Origin: Pseudomonadota bacterium
GTDB taxonomy: Bacteria > Pseudomonadota > Gammaproteobacteria > Burkholderiales > SG8-39
NCBI GenBank assembly: GCA_021848555.1
Contig: JAJZUN010000160.1
Coordinates: forward strand, 1-6,600
Direction: 5' to 3'
DNA: 6,600 nucleotides
Made by a program: the position numbers and the translations under genes. Positions 1 through 6,536 of this stretch are shown here, piece after piece. The notes beneath the pieces were generated by a model, which made no database searches, had not been told where the DNA came from, and saw only the letters and a list, made by a program, of their open reading frames with translations. Numbering within the stretch: position 1 is the stretch's first letter; the number at the start of each line of letters is the position of its first letter.

Positions 1-533
1 CCCGAGTGATCGGCGATCGCGCCCCAGTATTTCGCGTACTTCATGCCGTGAATCATCGAGCCGTAGCCGCCCGAGGACTTGCCGAAGCAGCCGCGATGCT
101 CGCGCGAGGCGAGCGTGCGAAACTCGCGATCGACGAATGGAATGAGTTCCCGGGTCAGGTAATCCGCGTAGTTGCCGATCGCCGAGGAATTGACGTACTG
201 ATTGCCGCCGAGCGCGGTGAAACAATCAGGAAACACGATGATCGCCGGTCCCATCTTGCGCGTGTGGATGAGGCGTGCCGCGCGCTCCGGCACGTTATCG
301 CCGAAGGGCTTCCAGCCGGTGTGCCCCATCCCCGAACCGGTGAATCCGACCAGATCCCACAGCACCGGAAATCGCTGGCCCGATTTACCGCTGCCCTGAT
401 CGTATTGCGGCGGCAGCCACACGCCCAGCCTGCGTACATGCGGATCTCCTAGGGGATTGCCGCTGAGAATTTTCGAACTGTGCTCGAGCACGACGAGCGT
501 GCCGTCCTTGCCTTGGGAGCGCTTGATCGCCAT
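1..533 (-). CDS. Enterochelin-esterase-like alpha/beta hydrolase (putative esterase family), 3' part beyond window
   Basis: Reading the minus strand from ATG at 533 gives 177 complete codons, still open at the left edge. The protein begins MAIKRSQGKDGTLVVLEHSS, continues through a beta-rich segment (GVWLPPQYD, residues 37-45), FPVLWDLVGF (55-64) and AIIVFPDCFTALGG (97-110), and reaches a nucleophile elbow G-K-S-S-G at 151-155, so Ser153 is the predicted catalytic serine. This matches the putative esterase family (esterase D / Fes-like fold), which hydrolyses ester bonds. No signal peptide is visible, so a cytoplasmic location is likely. Roughly the second half, with the catalytic Asp and His, lies outside the window. 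The start is supported by AGAAGGA five bases upstream and by the N-terminus fitting the family. The substrate is unknown. It is transcribed away from the ABC operon and is probably functionally unrelated to it. The family call is firm; integrity of the 3' end cannot be judged. Confidence 0.85.
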   Translation of the reverse strand, partial: MAIKRSQGKDGTLVVLEHSSKILSGNPLGDPHVRRLGVWLPPQYDQGSGKSGQRFPVLWDLVGFTGSGMGHTGWKPFGDNVPERAARLIHTRKMGPAIIVFPDCFTALGGNQYVNSSAIGNYADYLTRELIPFVDREFRTLASREHRGCFGKSSGGYGSMIHGMKYAKYWGAIADHS

Positions 534-538
534 GGTCG

Positions 539-545
539 TCCTTCT
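539..545 (-). promoter_or_regulatory. Ribosome binding site of the esterase gene
   Basis: The minus strand reads AGAAGGA, then five bases, then ATG at 533. This fixes the esterase start at 533. No convincing promoter is visible between this site and the end of the transporter remnant (~586), so the gene may be read from further upstream through the remnant, or from a weak promoter I cannot recognise. Confidence 0.6.
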
Positions 546-585
546 GGGTCTTCTGGTTGTCGGGACCGTAATTATCGCCGGATCC

Positions 586-1107
586 TGGCGCGGTGGCCGT
601 GGTGAGGCAGATCATCGTCGCAGTCACGCGGCCGAGCAATCTGTCGTGCGCGACCGACTGCCGCAGCACAAGGTAGTTGATGAAGAAAACCATCGCGCTC
701 AGGTCGAGCAGGAACAGGCCCAGGCCGAACACCAACGCTGCCGCGAGCGATGGCCCGGTCGCGAGGCCGATGACGACCCAGGCTGCACCGGTACCGAACA
801 GGCCTCCGAGCATGGTCGGTCCTGCACCGAATTGCCGGTTGAGCGGCTTCACCGCCCAGGCTGCGGCGAGAGAACCGATACCGGCCATCATGAACACCGC
901 ACCGATGCGTCCGGCTGAGAAGCCGAGATCGCGCGTCGCGAACAGCACCACCACGGCGAGAAAGCCATGGCGGAACACCTGCCAGACCGCCAGCGCCCAG
1001 GCGAGCGCGCGCAAGGTTTGATTGTGCCAGATGGCGTGCAGCCCTTCGCGTATGTCCGCCCAGACGTGCTCGCCGTCGTGCTTGGGCGCATCGCTCCCCG
1101 CCGCAGC
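586..1107 (-). pseudogene. Remnant of a major facilitator superfamily transporter, truncated at both ends
   Basis: Minus-strand translation gives about 174 residues of clear MFS character. It starts near a hydrophilic loop (GEHVWADIREGLHAIW) typical of the segment before TM7 in EntS-like (MFS_3) exporters. Four membrane helices follow: around TLRALAWALAVWQVF, RIGAVFMMAGIGSLAAAWAV, GPTMLGGLFGTGAAWVVIGL and LAAALVFGLGLFLLDLSAMV. A cytoplasmic stretch RLLGRVTATM is usual after TM10. An intact member has about 400 residues and 12 helices. Here the first six helices and the last two are absent, and homology stops at TATAP (~586), just before the esterase leader. The frame has no stop at either boundary: an open frame runs on from 1359 to 385, but its flanks encode nothing MFS-like. 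I infer a decayed gene rather than a working half transporter. Boundaries are accurate to perhaps 20 bases. Confidence 0.75.
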
Positions 1108-1110
1108 GAT
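1090..1110. repeat. Small inverted repeat at the junction of two gene remnants
   Basis: ATCGCT (1090-1095) and AGCGAT (1105-1110) form a perfect 6-base inverted repeat around a 9-base GC-rich loop. It lies where the transporter remnant (minus strand) and the dehydrogenase remnant (plus strand) meet. Repeats this short arise often by chance in GC-rich DNA, so only its position makes it notable. Confidence 0.4.
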
Positions 1111-1257
1111 ACCGCGCAGCAGGACTGCGTCATCTGCACGCCGCACATCGGGGGATCGACCAAAGGTTCGCTGCTGCGCGCGGGCACCATCGCCGCGACC
1201 AACATCGTGCGCCATCTGCGCGGCGAGGCAGCTGATCCGGACAATCTGGCGGGCTAG
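1102..1257 (+). pseudogene. 3' remnant of a D-isomer-specific 2-hydroxyacid dehydrogenase (phosphoglycerate-dehydrogenase type)
   Basis: The plus-strand frame ending with TAG at 1255-1257 encodes CVICTPHIGGST and then LLRAGTIAATNIVRHLRGE and a short tail ending DNLAG. The TPHIGGST motif carries the conserved catalytic histidine of NAD-dependent D-2-hydroxyacid dehydrogenases, and the following helix and tail match the normal C-terminus of this family. Only about 45 to 50 residues remain of a usual ~310-330. The nucleotide-binding domain and the catalytic Arg and Glu are missing, so it cannot be an enzyme. Upstream, the same frame runs antisense through the transporter remnant and has no dehydrogenase character before about 1102-1123. 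The frame itself is clean to its natural stop, which suggests recent truncation. It ends 132 bases before the ABC operon, so the intact gene may once have been its upstream neighbour. Confidence 0.75.
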
Positions 1258-1293
1258 CAGGACTCGGCGCGCGCGGAAGTGTTTGGTCCCGGG

Positions 1294-1302
1294 TGCTAGA
1301 AT
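1294..1302 (+). promoter_or_regulatory. Candidate extended -10 promoter for the ABC importer operon
   Basis: TGCTAGAAT combines an extended -10 TG with TAGAAT, five of six matches to the sigma-70 -10 consensus. It lies 88 bases before the GTG of the first operon gene, in the only sizeable gap upstream of it. No good -35 hexamer stands 16-18 bases further up (the stretch is GC-rich, around GCGGAAGT), which fits an extended -10 or activator-dependent promoter. This is a pattern match only. Confidence 0.35.
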
Positions 1303-1345
1303 GAACGTGTATTCAGCAACAGACCCGCCGGCGCGGAAGGCCAAC

Positions 1346-1360
1346 GTTGTACGTACCAAC
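1346..1360. promoter_or_regulatory. Imperfect palindrome in the operon leader, possible operator
   Basis: GTTG-TACGTA-C-CAAC is a near-perfect inverted repeat: outer arms GTTG/CAAC around the self-complementary TACGTA, with one extra C. It sits downstream of the candidate -10 and 29 bases before the first start codon, where a repressor could act. It does not match a regulator site that I know, and no regulator gene lies in the window. Confidence 0.25.
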
Positions 1361-1376
1361 CGTCAATAAACGAAAG

Positions 1377-1382
1377 AGGAGG
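1377..1382 (+). promoter_or_regulatory. Strong Shine-Dalgarno of the substrate-binding protein gene
   Basis: AGGAGG, within the longer run AAAGAGGAGGAG, stands seven bases before GTG at 1390. It is the best ribosome binding site in the window. It establishes GTG as the start of the binding protein and suggests high expression of the periplasmic component relative to the downstream genes, whose sites are weaker. Confidence 0.75.
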
Positions 1383-1389
1383 AGTCATC

Positions 1390-2511
1390 GTGCACAAGCA
1401 TTTGATCACTGCGACCCTGGTGGCCGCAGCCGCCCTCGCAAGCGGTTTCGGCAATGTGACTGCGGTGCAGGCGCAGACCTTGCCCGCCTACTATCCGAAG
1501 TCCTACTCGAGCATCGTCGAAGGCTCGAAGAAGGAAGGCAAGCTCGTCGTTTATTCGATCATGGCCGAATACAATTGGAAGCCCGTGCTCGAAGGCTTCA
1601 AGAAGCTCTATCCGTGGATCGCGGTGCAGACGCTGGACCTGGGCAGCAGCGAGGTATTCGAGCGCTATTATTCGGAGCGCGCTTCCAACGCTCACACCGG
1701 CGACCTGCTGATCAACGGCGCGGTGGACAAATGGCTCCAATTCGTGGCGAAAGGGGAGGCGCTGGACTACGCCTCGCCCGAGGAAGGCAAGCTGCCGAAA
1801 TGGAGCCTGATCCGCAAGGGCCTCTATACCGTGTCCGCCGACCCGATGGTGATCGTGTACAACAAGGCCCTGCTGCCGGAGAAGCTGCGGCCGCACAGCC
1901 TGGCGGAACTGGCCAAGTTCGCGCAGGAAAATCCGGCTGTGTTCAATAAGAAGGTGACGACCTACAACGCGGCCACCGAAGCGTTCGGGCTGTCGATCAA
2001 CTGGGCGTATACGAAGAAATACGGCGACCCCGCGTGGGCGCTGCTCGACTCGCTGGGCAAGGTCACCCGCCCCGAGCGCTCCGCCGGCCCGATGATCGAA
2101 AAAATCACCGCAGGGGAATACGTGGTCGGCTATTTTATTTCCGGCATCGTATTGTTTCCGAAACTGGACGATCCTGCGCGCGCGAAGCTGCTCGGCTGGG
2201 CCTATCCGACGGACGGCACACCTATCGTCCTGCGCGGCATGGCGATCCCCAAGGGCGCGACCAACGTCAATTCGGCGAAATTGATGCTCGACTACATCCT
2301 GTCGCATGACGGCCAGGTGGGCTTCGGCAAAGGCGGGCTCACGCCCTATCGGCCCGACGTGCAGGCGAACGAAGTGCCGCGCGCCACCTATGATGCGATC
2401 GTGAAGCAGCTTGGCGGCGAGGACAAGGCGGTGCGGGTCGAGTACGACCCGGAAATGGTGAAAAACGGGCAGGCCCTGCAGGAGCGTTGGAAGAAAGCGT
2501 TCGGAATGTAA
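1390..2511 (+). CDS. ABC transporter periplasmic substrate-binding protein (Fe(III)/AfuA-like family)
   Basis: The 373-residue protein captures the ligand in the periplasm and delivers it to the permease encoded next. Residues 1-28 form a signal peptide: a His/Lys-containing N-terminus, a hydrophobic core LVAAAALASGF and a cleavage site after V-Q-A. There is no lipobox cysteine. The mature part shows the usual family layout: GKLVVYSIMAEYNWKPVLEGF (50-70), a ligand-lobe segment with TGDLLING (103-110), the hinge-type segment SADPMVIVYNKALL (149-162), AGEYVVGYFISGIVLF (241-256) and RGMAIPKGATN (282-292). Length is normal. In iron-binding FbpA proteins the segment corresponding to 248-252 carries two adjacent tyrosines; here it reads GYFISG, so Fe(III) is unlikely. 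Relatives bind iron, thiamine, phosphonates, polyamines or sugar phosphates; the CoA-transferase in the same operon favours an organic acid. The GTG start is chosen from the strong Shine-Dalgarno and the signal peptide. Family call firm, ligand unknown. Confidence 0.9.
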   Translation: MHKHLITATLVAAAALASGFGNVTAVQAQTLPAYYPKSYSSIVEGSKKEGKLVVYSIMAEYNWKPVLEGFKKLYPWIAVQTLDLGSSEVFERYYSERASNAHTGDLLINGAVDKWLQFVAKGEALDYASPEEGKLPKWSLIRKGLYTVSADPMVIVYNKALLPEKLRPHSLAELAKFAQENPAVFNKKVTTYNAATEAFGLSINWAYTKKYGDPAWALLDSLGKVTRPERSAGPMIEKITAGEYVVGYFISGIVLFPKLDDPARAKLLGWAYPTDGTPIVLRGMAIPKGATNVNSAKLMLDYILSHDGQVGFGKGGLTPYRPDVQANEVPRATYDAIVKQLGGEDKAVRVEYDPEMVKNGQALQERWKKAFGM

Positions 2512-2525
2512 AGGTCGGTTCGTCG

Positions 2526-4247
2526 ATGAGAGCCGCCGCGCCCGCCTCCGGGATCGCGCCCCGCTGGTCGCTGGACCGCGGGAAGCTGCTGCAGTGGGCG
2601 GTCGCGCTGTTCACGCTGGCTCTGGTGTTCGCGCCGCTGGTGCCGGTCATCCTGCAGTCCAGCATGGGCCGTCCGCTGTACGACGGCATCGGCGCGTTCA
2701 CTGCGCATAACTATATCCGGCTGCTGACCAGCCATGCCTTGCGCGAGGCGGTGGGCAACTCGCTGCTATTTGCGTTCCTGACGACGCTGCTCGCCTTGCT
2801 GATCGGCGCCGGGGCGGCGATCGCCGTGGGGCGCACCGATGTCCCGGGCGGAAGATTCATCGGCGAACTGCTGCTGTGGCCGCTGTACCTGTCGCAACTC
2901 GTGATGGCCTTCGGTTTTTCCATCATGTACGGGCCGTCCGGATACATCACGCTGGGCCTGCAGACCGCGACGGGGGCGACACCGTGGAATCTGTACAGCC
3001 TGGCCGGCATGGCCGTAGTGGCGGCGATCTGCGAGGCGCCGCTGACGTATCTGTACTGCCTCAACTCGGCGCGCATGGCCGATCCCGCGCTGGAGGATGC
3101 GGCCCGTGTCGCGGGCACCGGTTCGCTGCGCACCCTGTGGTCGATCACCCTGCCGCTGATGCGCCCGGCGCTGGTCTATAGCGCCATGCTCAACTTCACC
3201 ACTGCGCTGGAACTGCTGTCGGTGCCGCTGATCTTCGGCGGACCGGTGGGCATCCATTTTCTCTCGACGTTTCTTTACGACGAGGGCATAGGCGCTGCGA
3301 CGCCCGACTACGGCCTGGTCGGCGCCGCGGCGGTGGCGCTGCTCGGCATGGTGACGCTGCTGGTGTGGCTGCAGGGCCGGTTGCTGTCCAATATCGGGCG
3401 CTTCGTTACGGTGAAAGGCAAGGCATCGCGGCCGCGCCGCTTTGCGCTGGGCTGGCTGCGCTGGCCGGTGGCCGCGCTGCTCGCGGTCTATGTGATCCTG
3501 GGCGTGCTGGCGCCGCTGGTCGGCCTCGCGCTGCGCGCGGTGACGAGTTTCCTCACGCCGCTGGTGCCGATATGGAATTTGTGGACCGCCGACCATCTGA
3601 AGATGATCGTGTCCTACCCGACCTATGTACGCTCGATCACGAACTCCATCGGCATCGCCTTGTTCGGCGGCGCTCTGGCGACGCTGCTGGTGGCACTGGT
3701 GGCCATCATCACCCAGCGCTCGCCGTTTCGCTATGCGCGCACGCTGGAATTCGTCGCGCTGTATCCGCGCGCGGTGCCGGGGCTGGTGGTCGGGCTCGGC
3801 TTCCTCTGGGCGATGATCGTGTTTCCGCCTCTGGGCTGGCTGCACAACACGATCGCGATCCTGGTGATCGCGTTCACCATGCGCTACCTGCCCACGGGGC
3901 TGGGCGCGGTCTCGCCCGCGCTGCTGCAGATCCACCCGGAGCTCGACCGGGCCGCGCGCACCGCCGGCGCCGATTGGTGGACGACCTCCTGGGCGATTCC
4001 GCTGCACCTGCTCAAGCCTGCGCTGTTCTCGGCCTTCGCCGTGCTGTTCATCTGCTTCTTCAAGGATTATGCGACTGCCGTGTTCCTGTTCGCGCCCGGC
4101 AGTGAAATCATCGGCACGACGCTGCTCTCGTTCTGGATTCAGGGCGACGCCGGACCCGTGGCGGCACTGGCCATGCTGCAGGTGCTGCTGACGTTCGTAT
4201 TCGTCTATGGCGTGCGGTTCTCATTCGGAGTGAAGGTGTATGGCTGA
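2526..4247 (+). CDS. ABC transporter permease with two fused membrane domains (FbpB-like)
   Basis: The 573-residue protein forms the inner-membrane channel and carries both permease domains in one chain, as in FbpB and ThiP. Domain 1 (about 20-295) contains helices around 22-42, 75-101, 113-135, 158-178, 216-239 and 262-283, and the EAA loop EDAARVAGTGSLRTLWSITL near 190-209. Domain 2 (about 308-573) repeats the plan with an EAA loop LDRAARTAGADWWTTSWAIP near 473-492 and helices up to the C-terminus. The EAA loops contact the ATPase. The length is normal for the fused type, and one gene thus supplies the whole transmembrane dimer. ATG at 2526 is preferred: it lies 14 bases after the preceding stop, with AAAGG upstream. 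A TTG at 2487 is in frame and would add 13 residues, but would overlap the binding-protein gene by 25 bases. The 3' end overlaps the ATPase gene by eight bases. Confidence 0.92.
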   Translation: MRAAAPASGIAPRWSLDRGKLLQWAVALFTLALVFAPLVPVILQSSMGRPLYDGIGAFTAHNYIRLLTSHALREAVGNSLLFAFLTTLLALLIGAGAAIAVGRTDVPGGRFIGELLLWPLYLSQLVMAFGFSIMYGPSGYITLGLQTATGATPWNLYSLAGMAVVAAICEAPLTYLYCLNSARMADPALEDAARVAGTGSLRTLWSITLPLMRPALVYSAMLNFTTALELLSVPLIFGGPVGIHFLSTFLYDEGIGAATPDYGLVGAAAVALLGMVTLLVWLQGRLLSNIGRFVTVKGKASRPRRFALGWLRWPVAALLAVYVILGVLAPLVGLALRAVTSFLTPLVPIWNLWTADHLKMIVSYPTYVRSITNSIGIALFGGALATLLVALVAIITQRSPFRYARTLEFVALYPRAVPGLVVGLGFLWAMIVFPPLGWLHNTIAILVIAFTMRYLPTGLGAVSPALLQIHPELDRAARTAGADWWTTSWAIPLHLLKPALFSAFAVLFICFFKDYATAVFLFAPGSEIIGTTLLSFWIQGDAGPVAALAMLQVLLTFVFVYGVRFSFGVKVYG

Positions 4248-5337
4248 CGTGGTGATCGAAGGGCTGACCTGCCGCTACGGCGGCGTCACGGCGGTCGACA
4301 GCTTGAGTATCTCCATTGCGGACGGTGAATTCCTGACGCTGCTCGGACCCAGCGGCTGCGGCAAGTCGACCACGCTCGCCGCGCTCGCCGGGCTCGATGT
4401 GCCGCATGCGGGCAGCCTGCGTGTGGGGGGAGAGGTCTATTTCGACGCCGGCAGCGGGCGCAACCTGCCGCCCGAGCGGCGCAGCTGCGGCCTGGTGTTC
4501 CAGTCCTACGCGCTGTGGCCGCACATGACCGTCGCCGGGAATTGCGAGTTCCCGCTCAAGCTGCGGCGCGTACCGACGGCGGAGCGCCGCGCGCGCGTGA
4601 AGGAGGCGCTCGGACTGGTGGAAATGAACGACTTCGCCGACCGCTATCCGCATCAGCTCTCGGGCGGGCAGCAGCAGCGCGTCGCGCTCGCGCGCACGCT
4701 GGTGTACCGGCCGCAGGTGCTGCTGCTGGACGAGCCGTTATCGAATCTGGATGCGCGCCTGCGCGAGCGCTCGCGCGTGTGGCTCTCCCAGGTCACGCGC
4801 CAGGTCGGACTGACCACCGTGTACGTAACCCACGACCAGTCGGAGGCGCTCGCGCTCTCCGATCGCATCGCGGTCATGAACCGCGGCCGCGTGAGCCAGC
4901 TCGGCACGCCGCAGGAAATCTACGACCATCCGGCGGACCCTTTCGTCGCGGACTTCATCGGCAGCAGCAATTTCCTCGAGGGCCACATTTGCGGCAGTGC
5001 GCGTGACGGCAGGTATACCGTCGAATTGCCGGGCGGACAGCGCATCCTGGCCCTGAGCGCGAAGAGCTTCGCGGCGGGCACTGCAGTGCTGCTGGCGCTG
5101 CGGCCGGAGCGGCTCGGCATTCGTGCGACGCGGCCCGCGGGTGATGGCCAGAATCTGGTGCAGGCGCGACTCACCGGCCGCAGTTACCTCGGCGCGCGTA
5201 CGCTGTATCTGATGGATGTGGGCGGGACCGCGCTGCGCGTCGAGTCGGAGGTGCTGTTCGACAGCGGGGAAGTCTGGGTGGAAATCCCCGAGTCGAGCTG
5301 CGTGCTGTTCGCCGCGGAAGGAAGCGATTTATCGTGA
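4240..5337 (+). CDS. ABC transporter ATP-binding protein (FbpC/PotA-like)
   Basis: The 365-residue cytoplasmic ATPase powers import through the adjacent permease. All functional motifs are intact: Walker A GPSGCGKST (36-44), Q-loop VFQSYALWP (87-95, Gln88), signature LSGGQQQR (140-147), Walker B VLLLDEP (160-166, catalytic Glu165), D-loop SNLDA (168-172) and switch histidine in THD (His198). After the ATPase domain and the segment GTPQEIYDHPADPFVADFIG (222-241), residues from about 242 form a C-terminal TOBE-type beta domain, as in the iron, polyamine and sugar ATPases of this group. That domain may have a regulatory or dimerisation role. ATG at 4240 lies inside the permease gene (8-base overlap), preceded by GGAG and AAGG, so translation is probably coupled to the permease. 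The 3' end overlaps the CoA-transferase start by four bases. The transported substrate cannot be told from the ATPase. Confidence 0.94.
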   Translation: MADVVIEGLTCRYGGVTAVDSLSISIADGEFLTLLGPSGCGKSTTLAALAGLDVPHAGSLRVGGEVYFDAGSGRNLPPERRSCGLVFQSYALWPHMTVAGNCEFPLKLRRVPTAERRARVKEALGLVEMNDFADRYPHQLSGGQQQRVALARTLVYRPQVLLLDEPLSNLDARLRERSRVWLSQVTRQVGLTTVYVTHDQSEALALSDRIAVMNRGRVSQLGTPQEIYDHPADPFVADFIGSSNFLEGHICGSARDGRYTVELPGGQRILALSAKSFAAGTAVLLALRPERLGIRATRPAGDGQNLVQARLTGRSYLGARTLYLMDVGGTALRVESEVLFDSGEVWVEIPESSCVLFAAEGSDLS

Positions 5338-6536
5338 TCGAGTTTCAGCCTGCGGCGAAATGCCCCCTGGACGGCCTCACCGTCCTGGATCTCACCCGCC
5401 TCATCGCGGGCAATATGCTCAGCCTGCAGCTTGCGGATTTCGGTGCCGAGGTCATCAAGATCGAGGAGCCGGGCAAGGGCGATCCCTTGCGCGACTGGCG
5501 CGTGCAGGGCATCAGCGCCTACTGGAAGGTGTATGCGCGCAACAAGAAGAGCGTCACGCTGAACCTGCGCGAGGCCGAGGGCAAAGCCTTGCTGCTGCGG
5601 CTCATCGAGCGCGCCGACGTGCTGATCGAGAGTTTTCTCCCCGGCACGCTGGAGACCATGGGCCTGGGGCCGCAGGTGCTGCTCGCGCGCAATGCGGGCA
5701 TCGTCGTGGTGCGCATTTCCGGCTGGGGGCAGGACGGGCCCTACAAGAATCGGCCCGGCTTCGGCACTCTGGTCGAAGGCATGTCGGGCTTCGCCGCGAA
5801 GACCGGCTTCGCGGACCGCGAACCGGTGTTGCCGCCGCTCGCGCTCGCGGACATGATCGCGGGGCTCTATGGCTCCTTCGCCGTCATGACGGCGCTGCGG
5901 CATCGCGATGCCGGCGGCGGCGGCCAGGTGATCGACCTGCCTCTGCTCGATCCGATGTTCTCGGTGCTCGGTCCGGAGGCCGCGATTTACCAGCTGACGC
6001 ACAAGATCAAGCCGCGCACCGGCAGCCGCTCCAGCACCGCCAGTCCGCGCAACGTGTTCCCGACCAAGGACGGGCGCTGGATTTCGATGTCGGCTTCGAT
6101 GCAGGCGATGGTCGACCGGCTGTATCGGGTGCTGGGCGTGCCGGAGATGCTGGACGATCCGCGCTTTCGCACCAATGCCGACCGCGTGGCCAATGCCGAG
6201 GCGAGCGAGGCGCCGATTCGCGCTTTTATTGCCGCGCACACGCTGGCCGAAGGCATGGCGTTCTTCCAGAAGCACGGGATCACCGCCGCGCCGGTCTACG
6301 ACATCGACCAGTTCATGGCCGACCCGCATGTGCAGGCGCGGGGCATCGTCGTCGACCTGCCGGACAAGGACATGGGCACGATACCGATGCACGCGGTGGT
6401 GCCGCGCCTGTCCGCCTCTCCGGGTGCGCTGCGCCGCCCGGCGCCGGAACTGGGCGAGCATACCGCCGAGGTGCTGGGTCGTCTCGGCTTGGATGCGGCC
6501 GCGCAGCAGGAATTGGCGCGCCGCAAAGTCATCTGA
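5334..6536 (+). CDS. Class III CoA-transferase, CaiB/BaiF (formyl-CoA transferase) family
   Basis: The 400-residue cytoplasmic enzyme should move coenzyme A from a donor CoA thioester to a carboxylic acid through an aspartyl-CoA anhydride intermediate. Family hallmarks are seen in order: PLDGLTVLDLTRLIAG (11-26), LADFGAEVIKIEEPGKGDPLR (33-53), ARNKKSVTLNL (68-78), ISGWGQDGPY (128-137), FGTLVEGMSGF (143-153) and the active-site segment LPPLALADMIAGLYG (166-180), where Asp173 is the predicted nucleophile. Further on come the glycine-rich stretch GGGGQVIDLPLLD (194-206) and the C-terminal segment ITAAPVYDIDQFMADPH (316-332). The length is typical and nothing is missing. Start is GTG at 5334, overlapping the ATPase stop as GTGA, with GGAAGGAAG ending nine bases upstream; this points to translational coupling. 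Co-location with an importer suggests it activates the imported acid, but the acid and CoA donor cannot be read from sequence. Members act on formate/oxalate, carnitine, bile acids, succinate/mesaconate and others. Confidence 0.9.
   Translation: MIEFQPAAKCPLDGLTVLDLTRLIAGNMLSLQLADFGAEVIKIEEPGKGDPLRDWRVQGISAYWKVYARNKKSVTLNLREAEGKALLLRLIERADVLIESFLPGTLETMGLGPQVLLARNAGIVVVRISGWGQDGPYKNRPGFGTLVEGMSGFAAKTGFADREPVLPPLALADMIAGLYGSFAVMTALRHRDAGGGGQVIDLPLLDPMFSVLGPEAAIYQLTHKIKPRTGSRSSTASPRNVFPTKDGRWISMSASMQAMVDRLYRVLGVPEMLDDPRFRTNADRVANAEASEAPIRAFIAAHTLAEGMAFFQKHGITAAPVYDIDQFMADPHVQARGIVVDLPDKDMGTIPMHAVVPRLSASPGALRRPAPELGEHTAEVLGRLGLDAAAQQELARRKVI

Noticed and set aside
6..452. A 148-codon plus-strand frame at the left edge
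   Set aside because: It is antisense to the esterase, whose nucleophile elbow and conserved segments read cleanly on the minus strand.
385..1359. A 324-codon open frame on the minus strand spanning the transporter remnant
   Set aside because: Only the middle (~586-1107) looks like protein of a known family. The right flank is antisense to the dehydrogenase tail and the operon leader, and the left flank overlaps the esterase start in another frame. No Shine-Dalgarno supports its ATG. It is read as a pseudogene fragment with fortuitously open flanks.
1363..2307. A 314-codon open frame antisense to the binding-protein gene
   Set aside because: It lies opposite a gene with a strong Shine-Dalgarno, signal peptide and clear family match; its own translation shows no known motif.
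2766..4007. A 413-codon open frame antisense to the permease gene
   Set aside because: The product is almost entirely Arg, Gln, Asp, His and Gly, an artefact of the hydrophobic codons on the other strand. No start signal or family resemblance.
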